From: Cognataquiflexum nitidum
GTDB lineage: Bacteria > Bacteroidota > Bacteroidia > Cytophagales > Cyclobacteriaceae
DNA length: 64,000 nt
Assembly: GCF_022538055.1 (NCBI RefSeq)
Contig: NZ_JAKZAM010000012.1
Coordinates: 62,001-126,000 of the forward strand
Reading direction: 5' to 3'
A program made the translations under genes and the position numbers. The stretch's first letter is position 1; each line of letters opens with the position of its first letter. The notes below the pieces were generated by a model. That model made no database searches and was not told where the DNA came from. It worked only from the letters and a program-made list of their open reading frames with translations. Positions 52,066 to 63,437 of this stretch are shown here, in pieces.

Positions 52066-52255
52066 TCGAGGGCGTCACCTTGAGTGAAGCGAAGGGTCTC
52101 ACCAAAAAAAAAAAGATCCTTCAGCCGTTACACCCTACCAATGACATGAATATCTTGGACGTCACACTGAACGCAGTGAAGCGTCTCAGGTAAGGGGGAT
52201 TCTTCACCTCCGCAAGCTCCGGTTCAGAATGACGAAACACCAACCGTCATTCCCT
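52066..52255. repeat. REP-like elements, partly head-to-head
   Basis: CGTCACCTTGAGTGAAGCGAAGG (split, about 52069-52095) and CGTCACACTGAACGCAGTGAAGCG (about 52160-52183) are direct copies of one element. TTCACCTCCGCAAGC..GGTTCAGAATGACG (about 52203-52236) is an inverted copy. Each contains a small internal hairpin. Direct plus inverted copies together resemble the paired REP units of other bacteria. Confidence 0.65.
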
Positions 52256-52368
52256 TTCTGAACATATTAAAATGTTAAGGACTCAGAGTGACAATTCCGA
52301 AAACCTGACAACAATTAGAACCATTACAACAATTACAACCACTACAACATTTACAACCAAATCAACCA

Positions 52369-54378
52369 ATGATCTTCCAAGACCAAATCCTCCAAGGCAT
52401 CCCCTCCACCCTTCCGGCAAGAAAATCACCTGATCCTAGTTTTAGCCATGCGCCAAAAAGAAAGGATATTTTAAGCCCTGAGGAGAAGAAACTGGCTTTG
52501 AGAAATGCGCTAAGGTACTTCCCAAAGGCCTGGCATGAGGAATTGGCAAAGGAATTTTTTGAAGAATTACAGCAATACGGGAGGATATACATGTACCGCT
52601 TTATGCCGGACTATGAGATGCGGGCAAGGACAATTTCTGATTATCCAGCTAAATGTCAACAAGCGGCAGCGATCATGTTGATGATCCAAAACAACCTCGA
52701 CCCTGCTGTGGCCCAACATCCTCAGGAACTCATCACCTACGGAGGCAACGGTGCAGTTTTTCAAAATTGGGCGCAATACCTCCTTACCATGAAGTACCTC
52801 GCCGAGATGACTGAGGAACAAACTTTGCACATGTATTCCGGCCATCCGATGGGACTTTTTCCTTCCTCCAAAGATGCTCCGCGAATAGTCGTCACCAACG
52901 GCATGATGATACCAAACTACTCCAAACCGGATGATTGGGAGAAATACAATGCCCTCGGCGTGACACAATATGGACAGATGACTGCAGGTTCTTATATGTA
53001 TATCGGTCCTCAGGGTATTGTCCACGGCACCACCATTACGGTGATGAATGCCTTCCGTAAAAAACTTGGCCCTGCCATAAATCCCAAAGGTAAAGTCTTC
53101 CTGACAGCGGGTTTGGGAGGCATGTCTGGTGCACAACCAAAAGCAGGAAATATTGCAGGATGCATCACGGTCTGTGCCGAAGTCAATCCGAAAGCTGCAC
53201 ATAAACGCCATGAACAAGGTTGGGTGGATGAATTGATAACTGACTTGGATAATCTGGTGCTCCGGGTGCGTCAGGCTCAGCAAAACGAGGAAGTGGTTTC
53301 AATCGCCTTCCTTGGCAATGTCGTGGATGTTTGGGAGAAATTTGACCAGGAAAATATCACCATCGAACTCGGTTCTGACCAGACTTCCCTCCACAATCCT
53401 TGGGCAGGCGGATATTATCCGGTGAGTTTGGATTTTGAGGAAGCCAATGAAATGATGGCTAAAGAACCCGAAAAATTCAAAACCAAAGTTCAGGAATCCC
53501 TCCGCCGACATGCTGCTGCAGTCAACAGACATGCTGCAAAAGGCACCTACTTTTTTGATTATGGAAATGCATTTTTATTAGAAGCTTCCCGTGCCGGAGC
53601 CGATGTGATGGCTGCCAATGGTATTGATTTTAAATACCCTTCCTATGTACAGGATATTTTGGGACCGATGTGTTTTGATTATGGATTTGGTCCTTTCCGT
53701 TGGGTCTGCACCTCAGGGAAACCTGAAGACCTTGCCAAAACCGACCAAATAGCTGCCGAAGTACTCAAACAAATCAAAACCTCAGCCCCTTCAGAAATAC
53801 AGCAACAGCTTCAGGACAATATTACTTGGATCGAGGAAGCCGGAAAAAATAAATTGGTGGTAGGTTCACAGGCGAGAATCCTTTATGCAGATGCAGAAGG
53901 CAGGATCGAAATCGCCAAAGCTTTCAATGCCGCGATCCAATCTGGAGAAATCTCTGCTCCGATTGTACTCGGCCGTGACCACCACGATGTCAGCGGCACG
54001 GATTCCCCCTTTCGGGAAACGAGCAATATCTATGACGGCAGCAAATTCACCGCTGACATGGCCATCCACAATGTGATCGGTGACAGTTTCCGTGGGGCAA
54101 CTTGGGTCTCCATCCACAACGGTGGCGGTGTAGGTTGGGGGGAAGTAATCAACGGTGGATTCGGCTTGCTGCTCGACGGAAGCAAGGAAGCTAACTGCAG
54201 ACTCCAATCCATGCTCTTTTACGATGTCAACAACGGCATCTCCCGTAGGGCTTGGGCAAGAAATGATAAAGCATTATTTGCGATCAGGAGGGAAATGGAA
54301 AGGACCCCGGGGCTGAAGGTGACGCTGCCGGAGATGGTGGATGAGGAGGTTTTGAATGATTTGGGTTTTGGGAAATAA
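52369..54378 (+). CDS. hutU: Urocanate hydratase (long form)
   Basis: This 669-residue enzyme is about 110 residues longer than the common bacterial urocanase and resembles the long type found in Bacteroidetes and eukaryotes. Conserved blocks include YGGNGAVFQNWAQYLLTM, MYSGHPMGLFPS, TAGLGGMSGAQPKAGNIAG (NAD+ binding), DQTSLHNPWAGGYYP and GVGWGEVINGGFG. It adds water to urocanate, giving 4-imidazolone-5-propionate (step 2). It lies after hutI, separated by 474 bp of repeats. No ftcD or hutG gene for the last step is seen in the window. Confidence 0.96.
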   Translation: MIFQDQILQGIPSTLPARKSPDPSFSHAPKRKDILSPEEKKLALRNALRYFPKAWHEELAKEFFEELQQYGRIYMYRFMPDYEMRARTISDYPAKCQQAAAIMLMIQNNLDPAVAQHPQELITYGGNGAVFQNWAQYLLTMKYLAEMTEEQTLHMYSGHPMGLFPSSKDAPRIVVTNGMMIPNYSKPDDWEKYNALGVTQYGQMTAGSYMYIGPQGIVHGTTITVMNAFRKKLGPAINPKGKVFLTAGLGGMSGAQPKAGNIAGCITVCAEVNPKAAHKRHEQGWVDELITDLDNLVLRVRQAQQNEEVVSIAFLGNVVDVWEKFDQENITIELGSDQTSLHNPWAGGYYPVSLDFEEANEMMAKEPEKFKTKVQESLRRHAAAVNRHAAKGTYFFDYGNAFLLEASRAGADVMAANGIDFKYPSYVQDILGPMCFDYGFGPFRWVCTSGKPEDLAKTDQIAAEVLKQIKTSAPSEIQQQLQDNITWIEEAGKNKLVVGSQARILYADAEGRIEIAKAFNAAIQSGEISAPIVLGRDHHDVSGTDSPFRETSNIYDGSKFTADMAIHNVIGDSFRGATWVSIHNGGGVGWGEVINGGFGLLLDGSKEANCRLQSMLFYDVNNGISRRAWARNDKALFAIRREMERTPGLKVTLPEMVDEEVLNDLGFGK

Positions 54379-54522
54379 GAAAAAAGTGAATCAAATCAGA
54401 ATGCAAACATCAAACCAATATTCCGATAAAAACCCTAAATCTGGGATTGTCTTTTGCCTGTTCGCATGGCATTTCCAAAAAAATCTTGCAATTTGAAAGT
54501 GAATTCTCAGCCCATTGTTACA

Positions 54523-55371
54523 ATGAGATTGATCGCCGTTATCTTATTTTTATTTCCCCTTCTAAGTTATGCTCAGACCGTATGCTCTCCAGAAAGTCGT
54601 GGAAGACTGGAATCCATTCTAAAGGGGCTTTCATCAGAGGATCTTTCACAAAAATCTTTGAATGACCTGAACATCGAAATAGGCCTTAGGTTTCTTGAAA
54701 CCGCCTATGTAGAAAAGACCCTTGAAATACCGGGAGACGAAAAACTCGTCATTGACCTTATGGGATTGGATTGCACTACTTTTCTTGAGTCTGTCATCAC
54801 TCTGTCAAGACTTGCTTCGCAAAATAGCTTTTTCATAAGCAGCTATGAAAAGGAACTTGAGTTTTTGCGCTACAGGGGAGGAACCAACAAAGGATATCCT
54901 TCCAGATTGCACTATTTTTCAGACTGGATTTATGAGAATGAGCAAAAGGGGATTTTGAAGGACATCACACAAGAGATCGGGGGAAGGATCTATGAAAACA
55001 ACCCGTATTTCATGTCAGCCAACCCAAAATTCTATCCACAGTTGGTAAATGCTGATTTTGTCCGCCAACTCCAAATCACTGAGGAAGCCATTTCCCACAG
55101 GCAATACCATTTCATTCCCAAAGATGAAATCCATTTGCATGAAACAAAAATCCAGTCCGGCGACCTGATTGCCATCACCACTTCTATGACCAATCTTGAT
55201 ATAGTGCATGTGGGATTTGCGATCGAAAGGCAGGGAAGAATTCATTTGATGCATGCAAGTTCCGGTTCGATGAAGGTGGAAATCTCTGTAAAACCCCTTG
55301 AAGATTATATCAAAAGCAACAAATCCCAGTCCGGAATCATGGTTTGCCGATTAGAAAAGCCTAATCGGTAA
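54523..55371 (+). CDS. DUF1460 family N-acetylmuramoyl-L-alanine amidase-like protein
   Basis: This 282-residue exported protein has a signal peptide (MRLIAVILFLFPLLSYAQ). It has the DUF1460 landmarks LDCTTFLESVITL (catalytic-type Cys) and LDIVHVGFAI with a conserved His, plus RLHYFSDWIYENEQKGIL and LMHASSGSMKVEIS. The fold is related to NlpC/P60 cysteine peptidases and is thought to act on peptidoglycan fragments; a structurally known member cleaves amide bonds. ATG 54523 is selected because it yields a clean signal peptide; an ATG at 54466 and a TTG at 54454 only add a non-signal extension. Single gene. Confidence 0.87.
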   Translation: MRLIAVILFLFPLLSYAQTVCSPESRGRLESILKGLSSEDLSQKSLNDLNIEIGLRFLETAYVEKTLEIPGDEKLVIDLMGLDCTTFLESVITLSRLASQNSFFISSYEKELEFLRYRGGTNKGYPSRLHYFSDWIYENEQKGILKDITQEIGGRIYENNPYFMSANPKFYPQLVNADFVRQLQITEEAISHRQYHFIPKDEIHLHETKIQSGDLIAITTSMTNLDIVHVGFAIERQGRIHLMHASSGSMKVEISVKPLEDYIKSNKSQSGIMVCRLEKPNR

Positions 55372-55410
55372 TTTTGTTCAAATCTTTAATTAGCCCTTCT
55401 TTAAATTCAA

Positions 55411-56103
55411 ATGGAAATAAAATGCGCGAGTAAGATTGTTTGTTCCATCTTAGTAATACTAATTTTTACCAATTCGATTCTTGCTCAAGAGATTGACATT
55501 AGGAGAAAAACGAACTTTGGAAACACAGAAATATACCTTCCTCCTATAGAAGGATACCGCGAATGTTATTTAGAACCTACAGTAAAACAAATTGCAGATG
55601 GGACAGAAGTACCTTCAAATATGGTCCTTGGGTTTTATTTAAATAATCGAACTTTTGAAAAAATAGGCAGTTCGGAACTTTCACGTTTTGATGACTATTT
55701 TAAAATATACGGAACAATTCAGGTTAAAGATTATAAGGCAAATCGTGATATCCTAAAACAAATGCAAGATGCGATGGGCGGGAATTTTATGGCCAAAAAT
55801 TGGGATTTGATGAAAAAAGAAGTTGATAAAATAGGCCTTGAAGTTGAAATAGGAGTCCCGATTGTGATCAAAAATTACAATCTCAATAAGAACTCATTTA
55901 CCTATGTGATGATTGCTAGGTATGAATTAGAGGGCGTTGATCCTTTTACTTTGGTAATGGCAATCAATGGATTATTGATAAATGAAAAGCTAATATGGAT
56001 GGCTTATTACCTCCACTATGATGGAGAAGAAAGCATTTCTAGATTGCAAAGAAATAATGACTTCATTCTTGAGGAATTAATCTCAGGAAACCTTCAAAGG
56101 TAA
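55411..56103 (+). CDS. Exported protein of unknown function
   Basis: I do not recognise this 230-residue protein. It has a signal peptide (MEIKCASKIVCSILVILIFTNSILAQ) and a mixed alpha/beta mature part with no Cys pair beyond one Cys (GYRECYLEP). No catalytic motif is evident. A stretch NRDILKQMQDAMGGNFMAKNWDLMKKEVDKIGLEVEIG may be a helix hairpin. It lies 39 bp after the DUF1460 gene on the same strand. Its coding density, ATG start and signal peptide support a real gene. Confidence 0.68.
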   Translation: MEIKCASKIVCSILVILIFTNSILAQEIDIRRKTNFGNTEIYLPPIEGYRECYLEPTVKQIADGTEVPSNMVLGFYLNNRTFEKIGSSELSRFDDYFKIYGTIQVKDYKANRDILKQMQDAMGGNFMAKNWDLMKKEVDKIGLEVEIGVPIVIKNYNLNKNSFTYVMIARYELEGVDPFTLVMAINGLLINEKLIWMAYYLHYDGEESISRLQRNNDFILEELISGNLQR

Positions 56104-56213
56104 ATTACCTGCAATATTCTGATCCTGTTTAGGTAGTTTCAAATTGATATAAAAAATTCTTTTTACACTAACCATCCATTTTTTTAATTTTACTGACTAA
56201 CGTACTACAAAGC

Positions 56214-57023
56214 ATGGATTTCAATCTCGACTGGCTTTTAAGAACGGATTATTCTGAACAAGGGAATTCTATCATCATTTTTTTGCTTTTATTGGCTGGA
56301 ATTTTCGGGAGATACCTGCTTTTGGCATGGGTGTACCATGAGTTGGTCTATAAGAAACTTGGAGACGTTATCCCCTACCGGAGGCTTCACCAACAGGTGA
56401 AAATCACTCAGGTCAAGACTGAAATCTGGTATTCTTTTCTCGGGGCGATCATATTTGCTGTTTCGGGAACGGTCATGCTGGTCTTTTGGCAGCGGGGATA
56501 CACCAAGCTATATACGGCGCTCACCACTTGGGATATGCTATGGCTTCCAATCAGCTTTTTTCTGGCGATGTTTATCCATGAGACCTATTATTATTGGCTT
56601 CACCGATGGATGCACCGCCCAAAGGTTCTCCGGTATTTTCACCATATCCACCACAACAGCCTCTACACAAGTTCATTTACTTCTTTTTCCTTTCATCCAA
56701 TAGAAGCTTTTCTGCAGGCGATCTTTTTGCCGGTTCTTGTCCTGTTTCTTCCCATGCATTTTTCGGTCTTGTTGGCTTTGTTGGTGACCATGTCCATCAC
56801 TGCCGTGATCAACCATGCCGGCGTGGAAGTTTATTCGAGCTCTGCGCTCCGTTCCCCACTTGCACGGTGGATGGTGGGGGCAACTCACCATGACCTGCAT
56901 CACCTGAGATACCGCTGTAATTATGGACTGTATTTTACCTTTTGGGATGTGTGGATGAGGACCGAAGATGCAGGGTTTGAGAAGCGGTTTATAGACCATA
57001 CCACCAAGGAAAAACCTGAATAA
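56214..57023 (+). CDS. Sterol desaturase / fatty acid hydroxylase family membrane protein
   Basis: This 269-residue protein has several membrane segments (about 18-40, 65-85, 100-120, 165-195) and the histidine boxes of the diiron family: HETYYYWLH (HxxxxxxxH), HRWMHRP, HHIHHNS and THHDLHHL. It probably uses oxygen to hydroxylate or desaturate a lipid in the inner membrane; the substrate is unknown (sterol, carotenoid or fatty acid). The membrane layout and boxes are complete. It ends at a hairpin shared with the convergent katG. Confidence 0.9.
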   Translation: MDFNLDWLLRTDYSEQGNSIIIFLLLLAGIFGRYLLLAWVYHELVYKKLGDVIPYRRLHQQVKITQVKTEIWYSFLGAIIFAVSGTVMLVFWQRGYTKLYTALTTWDMLWLPISFFLAMFIHETYYYWLHRWMHRPKVLRYFHHIHHNSLYTSSFTSFSFHPIEAFLQAIFLPVLVLFLPMHFSVLLALLVTMSITAVINHAGVEVYSSSALRSPLARWMVGATHHDLHHLRYRCNYGLYFTFWDVWMRTEDAGFEKRFIDHTTKEKPE

Positions 57024-57024
57024 A

Positions 57025-57054
57025 AAAAGGCGGCCTGTTTCCAGACCACCTTTT
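57025..57054. terminator. Hairpin terminator between convergent fatty acid hydroxylase and katG
   Basis: AAAAGG-C-GG-C-CTG and CAG-A-CC-A-CCTTTT form an imperfect hairpin (two mismatches) with A and T flanks. It starts inside or next to the stop of the plus gene and lies 26 bp from the katG end. Confidence 0.65.
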
Positions 57055-57079
57055 CAATCAAATAAAACTTATCTCAATT

Positions 57080-59338
<2,259 letters not shown>

Positions 59339-59398
59339 TTACTAAATATAAGGGTTATCGAATTCATTTTTCGATTGATAAAATCTATGACTCTTGTA

Positions 59399-59429
59399 CA
59401 AATTTAATGAGGCCTGAACTTAAATAAAA
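59399..59429 (-). promoter_or_regulatory. Possible katG promoter
   Basis: A minus-strand box TAAATTTG (59406-59399) matches the Bacteroidetes -7 consensus, with a weak TTTA about 18 bp upstream in place of TTTG. It would give a leader of roughly 85-90 nt. Confidence 0.3.
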
Positions 59430-59580
59430 TCACTCTAGAAAACCATGATTTTAATCAGGAGATTTAAATTGGTCTTGAATTTTACACCTCCCAGATCTAA
59501 TCATTTTTATAATCTCAACCCGGCAGATTTGGTTGATAATGTTAGAAGGAAATCCGATATTGATACAAAAATCCTGAATC

Positions 59581-60642
59581 ATGACCACAACTCAATTACT
59601 CCGCTCCTGCCTGATTCTCATGACTTTATTTATTGTCGGGCAATATCAACAAGGACATGCATGTACCAGGGTAGTCTATAAAGGACCAAACAAAACCGTA
59701 ATCACGGCCAGGTCTATGGATTGGAAAAGTGAAATCCCTGCCAATCTGTGGGTTCTTCCCAGAGCTACAAAACGGTCAGGTCTTGCCGGTGAAAATTCAG
59801 TGGAATGGACCTCCAAATATGGCAGTGTGGTCAGTACAGCTTGGGACATTGCTTCTGCGGATGGGATGAACGAGAAGGGTCTTGTCGCTAATCTCCTTTG
59901 GCTCGTCGAGTCAGAATATCCGAAATATGACCCCAAGGCGGGAAAAAAAGGATTGGCAATTTCACTTTGGGCACAATATGCCTTGGATAACTTTGCCACC
60001 GTCCAGGAAGCAGTCGACCATTTTAGCACGGGAAATGTAGTGTTGGTTTCAGATTATATTCCCGGTACAAAAATGTTTACCACCGTCCATCTTTCCATCT
60101 CAGATGCAAACGGAGACAATGCCATTTTCGAATATGTCGCAGGAAAGCTTGTCATTCACCATGATCCATCTTACACTGTGATGACCAATTCACCTATTTT
60201 TGAAGAACAGCTTGGACTTAATAAATATTGGAAGAATATTCCCGGTACCATCATGTTGCCGGGCACCAACCGCGCGGCTGATAGGTTTGTAAGGGCATCT
60301 TACTACATTGATGCTATCCCCAAAACTGATAAAATGGAAATTGCTATTCCATCAGTTTTCAGTGTGATAAGGAATTGTTCTGTTCCATTTGGGATTTCGA
60401 CTCCTGATGAACCTAACATTTCCTCCACCCGATGGAGGTCTGTCTCCGATCAAAAAAACCTCGTCTACTATTTCGAAACTGCCTTGACACCAAATACTTT
60501 TTGGGTAGATCTGAAGAAATTAGACTTTAGCCCGGGAGCAAAAACCAAAAAGCTCAGTGTCGAAAAAAATGAAACTTACGCGGGTGAATCTTCTGCACAG
60601 TTTAAAACATCTATGCCGTTTAGCTTTCAGGGTATAGGGTAA
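59581..60642 (+). CDS. Linear amide C-N hydrolase (choloylglycine hydrolase / penicillin V acylase family)
   Basis: This 353-residue exported protein has a signal peptide whose cleavage before Cys28 (GHA-CTR) would free the N-terminal nucleophile Cys typical of this Ntn-hydrolase family. Conserved residues follow: CTRVVYKGPNKTVITARSMDW (Asp with Trp), the catalytic-type Asn in NLLW and SDANGDNAIFEY. It may cleave penicillin V, bile-salt-like or N-acyl amides such as acyl homoserine lactones; sequence does not decide. It is divergent from katG with a 275-bp spacer and stands alone. Confidence 0.88.
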   Translation: MTTTQLLRSCLILMTLFIVGQYQQGHACTRVVYKGPNKTVITARSMDWKSEIPANLWVLPRATKRSGLAGENSVEWTSKYGSVVSTAWDIASADGMNEKGLVANLLWLVESEYPKYDPKAGKKGLAISLWAQYALDNFATVQEAVDHFSTGNVVLVSDYIPGTKMFTTVHLSISDANGDNAIFEYVAGKLVIHHDPSYTVMTNSPIFEEQLGLNKYWKNIPGTIMLPGTNRAADRFVRASYYIDAIPKTDKMEIAIPSVFSVIRNCSVPFGISTPDEPNISSTRWRSVSDQKNLVYYFETALTPNTFWVDLKKLDFSPGAKTKKLSVEKNETYAGESSAQFKTSMPFSFQGIG

Positions 60643-61032
60643 GGAAAGGGATTTGATTCCAAATGTAATGATTTAACCTTTCGCATCTTATCCTATTTGT
60701 CGAAGAAAAATAAGGATTGATTGCAATGAGATTGATAAGGAAAATCCCTTCTATTTATTATTTAAAACATGACTATCATCATGGTTTAAAGGCAATTAAA
60801 TCATTTTCTCCTTAACCTTTATTTATTAAATTGCTACAGTAAGAATTTCGATATTCTCTCACCATTTTTCCATAAGCCCCGACCAAAATAATTATCATCT
60901 CCAAGGATTATTCTTTCCCTAAACAGGAAGGATGTCTTTTGAAAAAAAGAGTACTGCTCAGCATCAATTTCCCAGACCAAAAGGATTGTGAACTTAGCCA
61001 AATTAACAATACCCATCTTAACTTTTCCAATT
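60643..61032. other. 390-bp spacer without recognised features
   Basis: This AT-rich DNA lies between two plus-strand genes. I see no good hairpin, repeat or promoter pair. A 70-codon minus-strand frame (60834-61046) overlaps the amylase start and has no support. Confidence 0.5.
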
Positions 61033-62550
61033 ATGAACAATGCCAAAAAAAACTATCCAACTCTCTACCAGGTCAACACCAGGGTTTGGCTTAATTTCCT
61101 TTCCAAAAAACTTGGCAAAAAGGCCATGTTGGATGATATCCCGAATGAGGAGTTGGACCATATCAAGGACATGGGATTTGAGTGGGTATGGCTGCTGGGT
61201 ATCTGGCAAACAGGGATTAAGGGAAAAGAAATCTCGCGGACCAATCCTGATTGGCTGGAGGAATTTGAAAAAACCCTTCCTGACCTCAAAATGGGAGATA
61301 TTGAAGGGTCGGTATTTGCAGTTTCTGCCTACGAAGTCCATAAGGATTTGGGAGGAAATGAGGCACTCTCACGCCTCCGAGAAAAAATGAAAGAAAGAGG
61401 ATTGAATCTGATGTTGGATTTTGTCCCCAACCATACCGCCATAGACCATGAATGGGTCCAAAAACACCCAGAATTTTATATCGAAGGCAATGAAGTGGAC
61501 CTAAAAAGGGAACCGCATAATTATAAACCTATCGAGGTAAAGAAAAAAGAAAGGGCTTTTGCCCACGGTCGAGATCCATTCTTTCCATGCTGGCCTGATA
61601 CCCTTCAGCTGAATTATGCCAATCCTGAACTGCAACAAGCTATGATCAGGGAACTTGAAAAAATCTCCTGTCTCTGTGACGGAGTACGCTGTGACATGGC
61701 CATGTTAGTCACCCCCTCAGTATTTGAGAAAACATGGAAAAGAGGCTGTGGCATTTTTTGGCCAAAAGCAATCCAAAAAATCAAATCAACAAACCCTTCC
61801 TTTAAGTTCATTGCCGAAGTATACTGGAACATGGAATGGGAACTTCAGCTCCAGGGGTTTGACTTTACCTATGACAAAAGATTACTGGACAGGCTTGTCG
61901 AGGGTAAATCCCGGCCTGTTCGAGATCATCTAAAAGCGGAGTTGGAGTACCAAAGCCGGACTGTCCACTTTCTTGAAAACCACGACGAATCAAGGGCTGC
62001 TTTCACCTTTGACCAAACGAAACATGAAGCCGCCGCCATCATCACCTACTTCTCACCGGGTCTGCGATTTTTCCATCAAGGACAGCTCGAAGGTAAGAGA
62101 ACACACATTTCTTCCCACTTGGTACGTGGGCCGCACGAACCCGTGGACCCTATCCTCTATCGGTTTTACAGCAGGTTGTTAGAAGTACTCAAAAACCCGC
62201 TTTTTGAAAAAGGCCGTTGGAAACTCCTTGACACCAAGGCAACCTGGTTCGGAAACGGTACCTGGGAATCATTTATCGCCTATTCTTGGGAAGGGCCTCA
62301 AAGCAAGACAGGAGTTGTGGTGGTGAATTACGCCCCATATTCCAGTCAGTGCTTTCTTCAGTTGCCATTACCCTATCTGGCAGACAAAAAATGGAAGCTT
62401 CAAAATATGATGGGAAATGAATATTATGAAAGAGACGGAAATAGCTTGCTTTCACAAGGCCTCTTCCTAGATATGCCTGCCTGGCATTACCATGTATTTG
62501 AATTTAAACAATTGAAAAATCCTGATTCGCTGTCCGGTAGCTTGGCTTAA
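61033..62550 (+). CDS. Alpha-amylase family (GH13) glycosyl hydrolase
   Basis: This 505-residue protein has GH13-type regions: region I LMLDFVPNHTA, region II DGVRCDMAML (nucleophile Asp), region III KFIAEVYW (acid/base Glu) and region IV FLENHDESR (second Asp). There is no signal peptide, so it is cytoplasmic and probably acts on intracellular alpha-glucan or a sugar phosphate; the exact specificity is open. The catalytic triad is complete. ATG 61033 (MNNAKKNYPTLYQVNTRVWLN) is preferred to earlier frame positions that lack conservation-like sequence. A 390-bp spacer upstream suggests its own promoter. Confidence 0.92.
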   Translation: MNNAKKNYPTLYQVNTRVWLNFLSKKLGKKAMLDDIPNEELDHIKDMGFEWVWLLGIWQTGIKGKEISRTNPDWLEEFEKTLPDLKMGDIEGSVFAVSAYEVHKDLGGNEALSRLREKMKERGLNLMLDFVPNHTAIDHEWVQKHPEFYIEGNEVDLKREPHNYKPIEVKKKERAFAHGRDPFFPCWPDTLQLNYANPELQQAMIRELEKISCLCDGVRCDMAMLVTPSVFEKTWKRGCGIFWPKAIQKIKSTNPSFKFIAEVYWNMEWELQLQGFDFTYDKRLLDRLVEGKSRPVRDHLKAELEYQSRTVHFLENHDESRAAFTFDQTKHEAAAIITYFSPGLRFFHQGQLEGKRTHISSHLVRGPHEPVDPILYRFYSRLLEVLKNPLFEKGRWKLLDTKATWFGNGTWESFIAYSWEGPQSKTGVVVVNYAPYSSQCFLQLPLPYLADKKWKLQNMMGNEYYERDGNSLLSQGLFLDMPAWHYHVFEFKQLKNPDSLSGSLA

Positions 62551-62696
62551 ACTTTCTACATCAATACCTGTAGCAATTGTTTTTTCGATCAAAAGGCATT
62601 AACAGTAAATTTGATAATTTTGATTCTAAGAGGTTTCTAATGAAATCAGGTCTAAAATTGTATCCTAAAATTTTCTTTTCCCAAATTCCAATCCAT

Positions 62697-63410
62697 ATGG
62701 ATAGACTGAAAATACTTTTTTTGCTGTTTTTCCTGCTTCTCAGCGGAACTTCAAATGCCCAAATAATTATCGCGCTGTTGTTTGGGGACGCGCTAAATAC
62801 CGAAAAAATTGAATTTGGGGTTACCGGTGGATTAAACAGATCCAATTTCAATGAATACAACGACTCTGAAGGATTAAATAATTTCAATGTTGGACTATAC
62901 TTTCACCTTATGCTTAGTGAAAACTCATTTATCAGTACCGGCGCACTCCTCAAATCCAATGTCGGTGCTACTGGAATGCCAACATATACGACAGACGACG
63001 CCGGCTTTGATGCGCTTTTCAGAGAGGCAACACTTACTACCAAAGTCAATGTCATCTACCTGCCTGTTATGTTTCAGCAGCGGATCCGAAACAGAATTGT
63101 TCTGGAAGGAGGAGTCCAACCTGGAATCCGTACAAGGGTTTTTGATTACTTTGATTTGGAAAGTAACGGTGGCAATCTTGAATTTACAAAGAATGTCAGC
63201 AACGATTTTACAAGATTGGATTTTGGTTTTGTGGGAGGGATGGGATACAAACTTAAAAATGACCTGAAAAGCATGAGTGTAGGGATCCTTTACTATCAGG
63301 GAATTGTGGACGTCAAGAAAAACACTGATGCAATTGTTAACAATTCATCGCTGAATATCTACTTAAGGATTCCGATAGGTTCAGGATCTGCCAAACCCGC
63401 TAAAGATTAA
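62697..63410 (+). CDS. Small outer-membrane beta-barrel protein (PorT-like)
   Basis: This 237-residue protein has a signal peptide (MDRLKILFLLFFLLLSGTSNAQ) and eight or so predicted beta-strands with alternating hydrophobic residues (EFGVTGGLNRSNF, NVGLYFHLML, VLEGGVQPGIRTRVF, DFGFVGGMGYKL, MSVGILYYQGIVDV, NIYLRIPIG). This resembles PorT family/outer membrane beta-barrel proteins (Pfam PF13568) of Bacteroidetes; function is unknown. ATG 62697 is chosen since upstream in-frame sequence is not signal-like. It is followed by a lipoprotein gene 27 bp on, probably cotranscribed. Confidence 0.8.
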   Translation: MDRLKILFLLFFLLLSGTSNAQIIIALLFGDALNTEKIEFGVTGGLNRSNFNEYNDSEGLNNFNVGLYFHLMLSENSFISTGALLKSNVGATGMPTYTTDDAGFDALFREATLTTKVNVIYLPVMFQQRIRNRIVLEGGVQPGIRTRVFDYFDLESNGGNLEFTKNVSNDFTRLDFGFVGGMGYKLKNDLKSMSVGILYYQGIVDVKKNTDAIVNNSSLNIYLRIPIGSGSAKPAKD

Positions 63411-63437
63411 AAACCAGACCATTAGCATTTAGACCCT

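Larger units (their letters stand above)
51895..52368. other. 474-bp spacer between hutI and hutU, largely dispersed repeats
   Basis: It contains GATATT-rich low complexity (51895-51930), the second copy of the AGAGAGAAATC element (inverted, 51981-52050), two or three REP-like elements (52066-52255), and an ACAAC-repeat leader (about 52306-52368) directly before the hutU ATG. No gene is supported. Confidence 0.65.

Noticed and set aside
52567..53283. 238-codon frame antisense to hutU
   Set aside because: Shadow of hutU, rich in His, Cys and Arg with no domain.
60834..61046. 70-codon minus-strand frame before the GH13 gene
   Set aside because: It overlaps the GH13 start, has no signal or domain, and lies in featureless AT-rich DNA.
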